Assembly (NCBI GenBank): GCA_028288395.1
Contig: JAQBNV010000029.1
Span: 1 to 8,281 of the forward strand
Source: Adhaeribacter sp.
GTDB taxonomy: Bacteria; Bacteroidota; Bacteroidia; Cytophagales; Hymenobacteraceae
DNA length: 8,281 nucleotides
Reading direction: 5' to 3'
The notes below the pieces were generated by a model. It ran no database searches. It saw only the letters and a list, made by a program, of their open reading frames with translations, and was not told where the DNA came from. Below are positions 1-5,875 of this stretch, piece after piece. The number at the start of each line of letters is the position of its first letter. The stretch's first letter is position 1. A program made the position numbers and the translations under genes.

Positions 1-143
1 TAATTATTACCCGCAACGAAGAAGGAGCTGACTCCGGGTTTTTACTTACGCTTACGAAACAGGAAGCAGGACTCTACACCGATTGCTGGATGATGGACAG
101 CGTACGCCGGGTAAACCCCAAGGTGTACGGCGTTACCGTCTGA
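1..143 (+). CDS. C-terminal end of an unidentified protein (partial)
   Basis: An open frame runs from the left edge (first full codon at position 3) to TGA at 141-143 and gives 46 residues, beginning IITRNEEGADSG and ending NPKVYGVTV. It contains a Trp-Met-Met-Asp stretch near the end. It has no stop, reads like real protein, and ends in the base before the stop codon of the convergent GNAT gene, which supports it being a true gene end. I do not recognise the family. The alternating hydrophobic pattern (GFLLTLT, GLYTDCWMMD) would fit the last beta-strands of a small alpha/beta domain, but this is only an impression. The start and most of the protein lie outside the window. Confidence 0.6.
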   Translation, partial: IITRNEEGADSGFLLTLTKQEAGLYTDCWMMDSVRRVNPKVYGVTV

Positions 144-641
144 TTATTTCTTCTTTAATTCCGGGGCAAAATTTAATTCCATTTTGATATCGGCCCGTTT
201 ATAACCGCCGGTGGGGCCGGCCACTTCCCGGAAACCCAGTTTGTGGTACACGTGCAAGGCGGGCAGCAGACTGCGGTGCGAATACAATTCCAGTTTGGTA
301 GCGCCAAGCCTTTTTGCTTCGGCTATAGCGGCCTGGCCTAAATACTGGCCGATTTTTAGTCCCTGCGCATTTTCGGTAACGGCCATCTTACCGAGCTCGT
401 AGCACGTATCGCTTACTTTAAGCAGGGCGCAGGTACCAATCACCTGGTTTTTATAACGGACAAATAAAATCCGGCCGCCCCGGGCCAGAATATATTCTTC
501 CGGGTTGTCCAGAATCTGGTTATCGAGGTCTTCTAAATGGAAATATTTGGTTATCCATTCGTGGTTTAATCGCCGGAAAGCCTCTTTATAAGCCGGGTCA
601 TAGGGCAATATTTCGGGTACAATTGCAGAACGGGTATTCAT
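144..641 (-). CDS. GNAT family N-acetyltransferase
   Basis: This 165-residue protein has the length and motifs of a single-domain Gcn5-related N-acetyltransferase, a cytoplasmic enzyme moving an acetyl group from acetyl-CoA to an amine. Seen: the beta4 strand and acetyl-CoA loop (motif A) at about residues 81-110, with MAVTENAQGLKIG leading into the pyrophosphate-binding helix, and motif B (VYHKLGF, 131-137) near the C-terminus. The loop reads Q-G-L-K-I-G (93-98), so Lys96 replaces the Gly usual in (Q/R)GxGIG. The substrate cannot be told. The start is ATG at 639-641; a TTG at codon 12 is a weaker alternative that still leaves the whole fold. The gene lies 57 bp downstream of the DUF3616 gene on the same strand, its start codon is inside a long palindrome, and it has its own likely promoter. 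Its stop codon directly abuts that of the convergent plus-strand gene. Confidence 0.93.
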   Translation of the reverse strand: MNTRSAIVPEILPYDPAYKEAFRRLNHEWITKYFHLEDLDNQILDNPEEYILARGGRILFVRYKNQVIGTCALLKVSDTCYELGKMAVTENAQGLKIGQYLGQAAIAEAKRLGATKLELYSHRSLLPALHVYHKLGFREVAGPTGGYKRADIKMELNFAPELKKK

Positions 642-689
642 AAGCCTACTTCTGGGTAATCTTAAATATTACTCAAAAGTAGGCTTATG
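639..689. repeat. 51-bp near-perfect palindrome over the GNAT start codon
   Basis: The 13-bp arms at 639-651 and 677-689 are perfect inverse complements. After one mismatch (652/676) the pairing continues for 8 bp between 653-660 and 668-675, with one G.T pair (655/673), leaving a 7-base centre (661-667). The left arm contains the CAT that is the GNAT ATG read on the minus strand; the right arm contains most of a TAnnTTTG promoter box. No T-run follows on either strand, so it is not a standard intrinsic terminator. In minus-strand read-through RNA the start codon would be base-paired. I did not notice a second copy in the window. Confidence 0.85.
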
Positions 690-705
690 CTTATTTATTT
701 ACAAG
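674..705 (-). promoter_or_regulatory. Likely Bacteroidota-type promoter for the GNAT gene
   Basis: On the minus strand the -7 box TACTTTTG (674-681) fits the Bacteroidota consensus TAnnTTTG exactly. A CTTG (702-705) stands as the -33 element, with 20 bases between its TTG (702-704) and the -7 box; this is one off the TTTG consensus and slightly long. The predicted start, about 7 bases past the box near 667, would give a leader of roughly 25 bases that lacks the 5' arm of the palindrome. The -33 element overlaps the stop of the upstream DUF3616 gene. Confidence 0.5.
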
Positions 706-1784
706 GCATACAAATCTGCAATTACCCCGTTTTCGGCTATTTTACGATCATCGGTTGGCGAATCGTGCACAATTAGTACGTGCTGGTCGTCGTATAGCGC
801 CATGCCCTCGGCTTTGTCTTTGCCCGTGGCAGGTCCGGAGCCGTGCGGCACGTCGAACAGGCGCACCAGGTCCTTCCGGTGCACAATAGCTTCCTCTTCC
901 TGCAACAAAGCATCGGGCCAGCGGTAAACCGCAATGGTGCCGTCCAAATCCATAGAGGGGCCAGCCAGGAGCAATAAGTCGTTTCCACTTACGCGCAATT
1001 CCCTTATCCCCATACCTTCCAGGTGCAGGAAATGTTTTTTATACAGCCGGTTCTGCTTATCGGGTTTCAGTTCAAAATAGCCGTCCTGGGTATCCCGTAC
1101 CTGTATTTCCAGGATAGAAGCCCAGCCCCGCAGCACTGGCCCCCGGATGCCCAGGAATACCCGGTCGCCGCTCACGGCCAAGCCTTCAATATCAAAGCCG
1201 TTGTCTTTGCCCGGTATTTTTAAAAAGTCTTTAAAATGAATATCATCCGCCATGGCGGCCATCAATTGGTTACCTTTTTCATGCCCCACCAATTGGGCGG
1301 CCGTTAATATTTGGTCCGGTTTATCAGGATGGGGACAGCTTTTAAAGAGTTCGTAATTGCCCGATTGTTCTTCCTGAATTAAGGGGATGCGAGCCAGCAT
1401 GTAGCGGTTAGGATCGTCTTTTAATTTGGCCAGCCTTTTAATTTGCCTGGCGGGGCTATCGTCTTTGCGGGGCTTCTTGCGGGCCAAACTGTGCGAACCC
1501 ACCAGCCACAAATAATGATTACCGTGGCCCAGCCCTTCGATGTCTATTTCGCAGTTACCAGCGGTGGGCAGTTTTAAATATTTATTCAGGTCGATGGTCT
1601 GGTGCTCGCCAAAGGTATGGTCCTCGGTTAGCCGCAGGCGTTCCAGCGAACTGCGCTCATCGCAGCTTACCCATAAATTATCGCCCGTCCGGAAAGCAGC
1701 CGACAATCCGTCGCGTACGTGCTTACCGGCTTCGTTCAGGCTGGTATTGTTATCAAAAATAAGCTTAATATCGTTTTTTCTCAT
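699..1784 (-). CDS. DUF3616 domain-containing protein
   Basis: I recognise this as a DUF3616-family protein of unknown function, from segments such as GFDIEGLAVSGDRVFLGIRG and PVLRGWAS. I start it at ATG 1782-1784 (361 residues), preceded by GAGAG eight bases upstream; an in-frame TTG at 1799 would add five residues but has less support. Numbered from that TTG, a short pattern recurs five times: (D/E)-G-(L/M), then about ten residues with a turn, then a hydrophobic strand ending in a small or acidic residue. It appears at residues 30, 88, 205, 261 and 331. This spacing suggests beta-propeller blades. No signal peptide or membrane segment is visible, so it is probably cytoplasmic. A charged insert (residues 107-130) separates blades two and three. 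It is followed by the GNAT gene on the same strand; the nearest upstream consensus promoter is more than 500 bp away, beyond gene remnants. Confidence 0.85.
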   Translation of the reverse strand: MRKNDIKLIFDNNTSLNEAGKHVRDGLSAAFRTGDNLWVSCDERSSLERLRLTEDHTFGEHQTIDLNKYLKLPTAGNCEIDIEGLGHGNHYLWLVGSHSLARKKPRKDDSPARQIKRLAKLKDDPNRYMLARIPLIQEEQSGNYELFKSCPHPDKPDQILTAAQLVGHEKGNQLMAAMADDIHFKDFLKIPGKDNGFDIEGLAVSGDRVFLGIRGPVLRGWASILEIQVRDTQDGYFELKPDKQNRLYKKHFLHLEGMGIRELRVSGNDLLLLAGPSMDLDGTIAVYRWPDALLQEEEAIVHRKDLVRLFDVPHGSGPATGKDKAEGMALYDDQHVLIVHDSPTDDRKIAENGVIADLYAL

Positions 1785-1817
1785 AAGTTTTTCTCTCAAA
1801 TAATCGGGCTACGGCTA

Positions 1818-2134
1818 TTATTTCCGCAACCAATGCATATACGGGTAATAATCCTTAGGGAGCAACTCCTCCCCCAGAATATTCCTCCAGTACCCGTTTT
1901 CGCTTCACCTGTGACACCTATAAATTCTATGGAATATTTTGGATGATAAGTTTCGGCGAATAAAGGAAGGTTCAGCCCGTTTTCATTTAACCACTTACCT
2001 GCGCCAGCATCTCGCTATCGCGGTAGGCTCCCATCATCAGGCCGGTATTAAATACCCTGCACTTTAATCTGGTTCGTGCTGTATAAAAAAAGGTTTGCCT
2101 TGGGCCAGCCTCTTCTCTTTAATTTCCTCCGGCC
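1818..2134 (-). pseudogene. Frameshifted C-terminal remnant of an unidentified protein
   Basis: Protein-like stretches follow each other on the minus strand but switch frame. From right to left: PEEIKEKRLAQGKPFFIQHE (stop at 2064-2066); an overlapping stretch ANLFLYSTNQIKVQGI (stop at 2048-2050); FNTGLMMGAYRDSEMLAQV (stop at 1987-1989); WLNENGLNLPLFAETYHPKY running on to EFIGVTGEAK; and finally GYWRNILGEELLPKDYYPY ending MHWLRK at TAA 1818-1820. The residue composition and the orderly succession suggest one ancestral C-terminal region of about 100 residues broken by three or four small indels. I cannot name the family. The right boundary is uncertain, because the first stretch runs into the end of the sorting-domain remnant. 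Chance open frames are the alternative, but the last two stretches look too much like protein for that to be my first choice. Confidence 0.5.
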
Positions 2135-2136
2135 GG

Positions 2137-2226
2137 CTAATATTTAATAAATTTCCGCACCAGGCGTTCTTTACCGCATTTTATTTCCAGCAGGTACATA
2201 CCGGCCTGCAAGTTTCTTACTGAAAT
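2137..2226 (-). pseudogene. Type IX secretion C-terminal sorting-domain fragment
   Basis: Twenty-nine codons ending in TAG (2137-2139) read ISVRNLQAGMYLLEIK followed by CGKERLVRKFIKY. This is the classic end of a Por/type IX secretion sorting domain: a Leu-x-x-Gly-x-Tyr-Leu-Leu strand, a turn with Gly-Lys, and a final basic Arg-Lys-Phe-Ile strand. Such tails sit on large secreted or surface proteins of Bacteroidota and are cleaved after passage through the outer membrane. No cargo protein remains: upstream in frame lies the palindromic repeat (translated as NPAGFKNLSGL) and then a promoter. The open frame can be extended to a TTG at 2275-2277, giving 46 residues, but it is most simply a decayed remnant. 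It shows that the organism has, or had, T9SS substrates. Confidence 0.75.
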
Positions 2227-2239
2227 TAATAGCTTAATT

Positions 2240-2272
2240 AAACCCGATAGGTTTTTAAAACCTGCCGGGTTT
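2240..2272. repeat. 33-bp REP-like palindrome
   Basis: AAACCCGATAGGTTTT pairs with AAAACCTGCCGGGTTT around the single centre base 2256: 14 Watson-Crick pairs, one G.T pair (2248/2264) and one mismatch (2247/2265). The form, AAACC...GGTTTT-AAAACC...GGTTT, resembles the short interspersed palindromes I recall as common between genes in Bacteroidota; that link is from memory, not from a search. It sits immediately upstream of the sorting-domain fragment, where the missing part of that gene should be. No T-run beyond the arms makes it a standard terminator. Confidence 0.75.
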
Positions 2273-2307
2273 TTCAATGGAAGTAATTTTAGGCGATTTG
2301 GTATAAG

Positions 2308-2337
2308 CAAATATAAATCTCCTAAAACAGCAGCAAA
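2308..2337 (-). promoter_or_regulatory. Bacteroidota-type promoter pointing into the gene remnants
   Basis: On the minus strand TTTG (2334-2337) is followed after 18 bases by TATATTTG (2308-2315). Both boxes match the Bacteroidota primary sigma consensus (TTTG, 17-19 bases, TAnnTTTG). Transcription would start near 2301 and run through the palindrome and the two remnants toward the DUF3616 gene. I found no other exact TAnnTTTG box on this strand between here and the DUF3616 start, so this could be that gene's promoter with a leader of roughly 500 bases, or a leftover of the lost gene. Confidence 0.55.
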
Positions 2338-2401
2338 ATATTCCTTTGGGAAAAGGAGAACCGGTCAATGGCAGGCGCTACAAGGCAAATTTAGAATATA
2401 A

Positions 2402-2441
2402 TTAAAAAGCCCGTCCGGAAATTTCCGGGCGGGCTTTTTAA
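2402..2441 (-). terminator. Intrinsic terminator after lpd
   Basis: The A-run and GC-rich arm AAAAAGCCCGTCCGGAAA (2404-2421) pairs with TTTCCGGGCGGGCTTTTT (2422-2439) throughout except one G.T pair (2414/2429). The pairing extends one or two bases further on each side. On the minus strand it begins 19 bases past the lpd stop codon and ends in a run of five T, as expected for the end of the 2-oxoglutarate dehydrogenase operon. Its symmetry would also let it stop plus-strand transcription. Confidence 0.9.
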
Positions 2442-2459
2442 CTAAAGGAAATTAAAATA

Positions 2460-3863
2460 TTAAATATGAATAGGCCGGTTTTCGGTAGCAGCCAGACAAG
2501 CTTCTTTCATGGCTTCGGCATACGTGGGGTGCGCGTGGCTCATGCGGGCAATATCTTCGGCCGAAGCCCGGAATTCCATAGCCACAACGGCTTCTGCAAT
2601 TAAGTCGGCAATACGGGGGCCAATCATGTGCACGCCCAGTATTTCGTCGGTTTCTTTATCGGCCAGTACTTTTACAAAGCCGTCGGTATCCATGCTGGCT
2701 TTGGCGCGGCCCGAAGCTTTGAACGGAAACGAACCGGTTTTATACGCCCGTCCCTGTTCTTTCAGTTGCTCTTCGGTGTAACCAACGCCCGCTACTTCGG
2801 GCCAGGTATAAACGACACCGGGTATCAGGTTATAATTAATATGGGGTTTCTGGCCCGTCATGTATTCGGCTACCAGTACGCCTTCTTCTTCGGCTTTGTG
2901 GGCCAGCATGGCGCCCCGCACCACATCGCCAATGGCAAAAATGCCGGGCACGTTGGTTTCGAGGTGATCGTTTACGGCAATCATACCGCGTTCGCCCATC
3001 TGTACGCCCGCATTTTCCAGGCCTAAGCCTTCAGTATAGGGTTTGCGGCCAATTGATACCAGGCAGTAATCGCCTTCAAAAGTAACCGATTCGCCTTTCG
3101 GGTTCTCGGCGGTTACCGTTACGCCGGCACCGTTATTCGTAGCGCCGGTAACTTTATGCTGAAAATGGAAGTTGAAGCCCAAAGTTTTCTTAAGCACCCG
3201 CTGTAATTCTTTACCCAGGGCCCGGTCCATGGTCGGAATAATAGAATCGAGGAACTCTACCACCGTAATTTTGGCACCCAAACGGGCGTATACCGAACCT
3301 AATTCCAGGCCAATAACGCCGCCGCCGATAATAATCATGTGTTTGGGCACCTCGGTCAGGGTTAAAGCTTCGGTTGAGGTAATAATCCGTTGCTTGTCTA
3401 CCGGAATAAAAGGCAGTATAGTTGGCTTGGAGCCGGTAGCAATAATGGTTTTATCGGTTTCTATTTCCTGCACCTGGCCATCGGCACCGGTAACTTTAAT
3501 GCGGTTTTTATTTACAAAAGAACCTAATCCAAAGTAGGTATCAATCTTATTCTTTTTCATCAGATAAGTAATACCGTCGTTATTTGATTTAATAACTTCT
3601 GACTTCCGCTTAATCATCTGTTCTAGGTTTACCCGCAGGTTATCCAGTTCTATGCCGTGCGTTTTAAAGGTATGGGCCGCATTGTGGAAGTGCTCCGAAG
3701 AGTCGAGTAAAGCTTTGGACGGGATACAACCTACATTTAAGCAAGTACCACCCAATACATCATATTTTTCGATGATAGCAGTTTTTAAACCTAATTGCGC
3801 GCACCGAACCGCCGCCACATAACCACCCGGTCCGGAACCAATAACTGTTACGTCGTATTTCAT
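2460..3863 (-). CDS. lpdA: Dihydrolipoyl dehydrogenase (E3)
   Basis: This 467-residue flavoprotein reoxidises the dihydrolipoyl arm of E2 and passes the electrons through a disulfide and FAD to NAD+. Visible in order: the N-terminal FAD fold with GSGPGG (9-14), the redox disulfide in GGTCLNVGCIPSK (Cys41, Cys46), the NAD-binding loop GGGVIGLELGS (180-190), the second FAD motif GIFAIGD (307-313), and the dimerisation domain with the catalytic dyad in HAHPTYAE (His445, Glu450). All key residues are present and the length is normal for bacterial E3. The ATG at 3861-3863 follows an A-rich leader (AAGAAAAATG) typical of the phylum. It lies 114 bp downstream of odhB with no TAnnTTTG box in the spacer, so co-transcription with odhAB is likely, and it is followed by a strong terminator. 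It may also serve pyruvate or branched-chain dehydrogenase complexes. Confidence 0.97.
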   Translation of the reverse strand: MKYDVTVIGSGPGGYVAAVRCAQLGLKTAIIEKYDVLGGTCLNVGCIPSKALLDSSEHFHNAAHTFKTHGIELDNLRVNLEQMIKRKSEVIKSNNDGITYLMKKNKIDTYFGLGSFVNKNRIKVTGADGQVQEIETDKTIIATGSKPTILPFIPVDKQRIITSTEALTLTEVPKHMIIIGGGVIGLELGSVYARLGAKITVVEFLDSIIPTMDRALGKELQRVLKKTLGFNFHFQHKVTGATNNGAGVTVTAENPKGESVTFEGDYCLVSIGRKPYTEGLGLENAGVQMGERGMIAVNDHLETNVPGIFAIGDVVRGAMLAHKAEEEGVLVAEYMTGQKPHINYNLIPGVVYTWPEVAGVGYTEEQLKEQGRAYKTGSFPFKASGRAKASMDTDGFVKVLADKETDEILGVHMIGPRIADLIAEAVVAMEFRASAEDIARMSHAHPTYAEAMKEACLAATENRPIHI

Positions 3864-3977
3864 TTTTCTTATTTTATTAACTTTCCCGGAATAACTTCCG
3901 GAATTTATTAAAGGTCCTATAAAAATAAAAGAGGGAATATTTTAAATCCTCCCCCCTTTTCTAATCTATAATTATTA

Positions 3978-5627
3978 TTAAACGCCTAATAATAAGCGCA
4001 TCGGGTCTTCCAGCAGTTCTTTTACACGTACCAGGAAGCTTACCGACTCTTTGCCGTCGATAATGCGGTGGTCGTAAGATAAGGCTACGTACATCATCGG
4101 TCGGATTACGACCTGTCCGTCGATGGCAACCGGACGCTGGATAATATTATGCATACCCAGAATAGCCGATTGCGGCGCATTAATAATTGGGGTCGACATC
4201 ATCGAGCCGAATACACCGCCGTTGGTAATAGTAAAAGTACCGCCGGTCATTTCTTCTATAGATATTTTATTGTCACGGGCGCGGGTTGCCAAGCGGATTA
4301 CTTCTTTCTCAATACCATCCAGCGACATACTTTCGGCGTTGCGGATAACCGGCACCACCAAACCTTTGGGGGCTGATACCGCAATAGAAATATCGCAGAA
4401 GTCGTTGAATACCATTTCGCCTTCGTCGAGCATGGCGTTAACGGCCGGAAATTCCTGTAAAGCTACGGTACAAGCTTTTATAAAGAATGACATAAAGCCT
4501 AAACCAACGCTGTGTCTCTCCTTGAATTTATCTTTGTACTTCGCCCGAATATCCATAATCGGCTTCATATCTACCTCATTAAAGGTAGTAAGCATGGCCG
4601 TTTCGTTTTTAACAGCTACGAGGCGGCGGGCCACCGTTTTACGCAGGCTCGACATGCGCTCGCGGCGCTGGTTGCGGTTACCCGGTGTACCGGTTGCGGC
4701 TGGCTGAGCGGCAGGTGCCGCGGCAGCTGCTGGTGCAGGGGCTGGAGCTGGTGCAGGGGCTGGAGCGGCTGGTTTGGCCTGGGCCTTTTGGGCATCGTCT
4801 TTGGTAATGCGGCCATCTCGACCGGTACCGGCCACATCCCCAACATTAATTCCTTTCTCGTTTAATATTTTACCGGCTGCCGGTGACGGCGTTCCGGCAG
4901 CATACGCCGAGGTGCCACCAGCGGTAGCCGTAGCAGCCTGAGCCTGTGGCTGGGCGGCAGCAGGAGTCGGCGCACTTGCTCCACTACCACTACCAACGGC
5001 AATTTTACAAATAACGGCCCCAACTGGTACGGTCTCGCCTTCCTGGGCAATAATTTGCAAGGTACCCGATGCTTCGGCGGGCAACTCAAAGGTAGCTTTG
5101 TCAGATTCCAGTTCGCACAATATTTCGTCCATTGCTATCTGGTCACCATCTTTTTTAAGCCATTTAGAAATCGTAACTTCCGAAATAGATTCGCCTACCG
5201 CTGGTATTTTTATTTCTTTTACTTCGCCGGTAGCATTGCTACCGCCCTTGTGATCGGCACTGGCTGCACCGGGCTGCGCACTGGCTACCGCTTCAGCGGC
5301 CGGAGCACTGCTGGTCGGCTCACCGGAGCCACCGTAACCCGATTGTTTATTTTCTTCCGGGGCGTCATTACCGCCCGTTGCTGGAGCAGCGCCATTAGCC
5401 GATATTTCGGCCAATACCGCTCCCACCGGAATGGTTTCGCCTTCGGGTACCCTGATTTTTAAAATGCCGGCAGCTTCGGCGGGCAACTCAAACGTGGCTT
5501 TGTCAGATTCCAGTTCGCAGATAACTTCATCCATTGCCACCTGATCACCGTCTTTTTTAAGCCATTTGGCAATGGTCACTTCCGTAATGGATTCACCTAC
5601 AACCGGCACTTTTATTTCAAGACCCAT
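3978..5627 (-). CDS. odhB: 2-oxoglutarate dehydrogenase E2, dihydrolipoyl succinyltransferase, with two lipoyl domains
   Basis: The 549-residue core protein of the 2-oxoglutarate dehydrogenase complex transfers the succinyl group from its lipoyl arm to CoA. Domains: lipoyl 1 (residues 3-78, lipoylated Lys43 in ESDKATFE), a Gly/Ala/Ser-rich linker, lipoyl 2 (138-211, Lys177 in the same motif), an Ala/Pro/Gln linker, the peripheral subunit-binding domain (about 248-281, GTGRDGR at 267-273), a Pro-Ala linker (285-312), and the catalytic domain (about 320-549) with HRIIDG (His520, Asp524). It is called succinyltransferase because of its place after odhA and the E2o-like sequence. E2o of E. coli has about 405 residues and one lipoyl domain; the extra length here is the second lipoyl domain and linker. 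In the subunit-binding domain the usual Arg of the (V/A)RK helix is Gly252. The ATG at 5625-5627 follows TAATTATAAAAACT. Confidence 0.95.
   Translation of the reverse strand: MGLEIKVPVVGESITEVTIAKWLKKDGDQVAMDEVICELESDKATFELPAEAAGILKIRVPEGETIPVGAVLAEISANGAAPATGGNDAPEENKQSGYGGSGEPTSSAPAAEAVASAQPGAASADHKGGSNATGEVKEIKIPAVGESISEVTISKWLKKDGDQIAMDEILCELESDKATFELPAEASGTLQIIAQEGETVPVGAVICKIAVGSGSGASAPTPAAAQPQAQAATATAGGTSAYAAGTPSPAAGKILNEKGINVGDVAGTGRDGRITKDDAQKAQAKPAAPAPAPAPAPAPAAAAAPAAQPAATGTPGNRNQRRERMSSLRKTVARRLVAVKNETAMLTTFNEVDMKPIMDIRAKYKDKFKERHSVGLGFMSFFIKACTVALQEFPAVNAMLDEGEMVFNDFCDISIAVSAPKGLVVPVIRNAESMSLDGIEKEVIRLATRARDNKISIEEMTGGTFTITNGGVFGSMMSTPIINAPQSAILGMHNIIQRPVAIDGQVVIRPMMYVALSYDHRIIDGKESVSFLVRVKELLEDPMRLLLGV
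4730..4765. repeat. 18-bp tandem repeat in the odhB linker
   Basis: Two identical 18-base units (CTGGTGCAGGGGCTGGAG) stand head to tail and encode part of the alternating Pro-Ala linker between the subunit-binding and catalytic domains of OdhB. The unit is a multiple of three, so gain or loss would change linker length without shifting the frame. Confidence 0.85.
4995..5213 (-). repeat. Lipoyl domain 2 of odhB, paralogous copy of 5397-5615
   Basis: This segment encodes residues 139-211 of OdhB and repeats 5397-5615 (residues 5-77) at an offset of 402 bp (134 codons). By eye about 54 of 73 residues are identical, including the whole stretch around the lipoylated lysine. Blocks of DNA are exactly shared: a 20-base block at 5071-5090 and 5473-5492, and a 23-base block at 5095-5117 and 5497-5519. 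The lipoate-bearing core is the best-conserved part and the edges differ. Confidence 0.9.
5397..5615 (-). repeat. Lipoyl domain 1 of odhB, paralogous copy of 4995-5213
   Basis: This segment encodes residues 5-77 of OdhB, a complete lipoyl domain with the lipoylated Lys43 at the beta-turn. It is the N-terminal partner of the intragenic duplication described at 4995-5213. Confidence 0.9.
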
Positions 5628-5823
5628 AGTTTTTATAATTATGAATTACGCTTTGACTGTTTTCGGCAAATTAGGAAATCCAATCAAAACCGCCATTTAT
5701 AGTTTTTTATATTTTAATTTTTTGTCTGCTTTAATAAAATTACCAACACTTTGCGGTTAATAATTATGCTTTATTTAAATCAGGAACACCCGAAATATAC
5801 AGTACACTGTTACGCTACGCTTA

Positions 5824-5851
5824 ATATTATTTGCCCGACGGCAAATAATAT
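5824..5851. repeat. 12-bp perfect hairpin in the odhA-odhB spacer
   Basis: ATATTATTTGCC (5824-5835) and GGCAAATAATAT (5840-5851) are exact inverse complements around the four-base loop CGAC. No T-run follows on either strand, so it is more likely an RNA-stability or processing element, or a protein-binding site, than an intrinsic terminator. Confidence 0.8.
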
Positions 5852-5875
5852 CACACCAGAAGCGTTGGCAATGTG

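Larger units (their letters stand above)
1800..2459. other. 660-bp stretch without an intact gene
   Basis: Between the DUF3616 start and the lpd stop no intact reading frame is convincing. What I can resolve, right to left, is the lpd terminator (2402-2441), a minus-strand promoter (2308-2337), a REP-like palindrome (2240-2272), a type IX sorting-domain tail (2137-2226) and a frameshifted remnant of another protein (about 1818-2134). Nothing identifiable is left in 2338-2401 apart from a short weak hairpin at 2342-2357. Confidence 0.7.

Noticed and set aside
127..160. ACGG-CGTTA-CCGT hairpin followed by a T-rich stretch as a terminator for the left-edge gene
   Set aside because: The stem has four pairs and the following bases are interrupted T-runs inside the GNAT coding region.
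1785..1799. TTG start for the DUF3616 gene giving five extra residues
   Set aside because: An in-frame ATG at 1782-1784 has a purine-rich GAGAG eight bases upstream, and the family-like sequence begins after it.
1540..1946. Plus-strand open frames over the DUF3616 gene and its upstream region
   Set aside because: They run antisense to a recognised gene and have the composition of shadow translations.
3921..3951. Possible attenuator between odhB and lpd (GAGG 3931-3934 with CCTC 3948-3951, followed on the minus strand by a T-rich run)
   Set aside because: The stem is only four pairs with a large AT loop; the T-rich run alone does not make a terminator.
4616..5089. Alternative minus-strand frames rich in Pro, Leu and Arg inside odhB
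   Set aside because: They are out-of-frame readings of the GC-rich Ala/Pro linkers.
5667..5689. TAATTTG with an upstream TTTTG on the minus strand as a promoter for odhB
   Set aside because: The -7 box is one base short of TAnnTTTG and the two boxes are only 11 bases apart.
5641..5760. Small plus-strand frame starting [14 protein letters not shown]
   Set aside because: It lies antisense in the odhB leader, its second half is encoded by a low-complexity T-rich run, and it has no ribosome-binding or promoter support.
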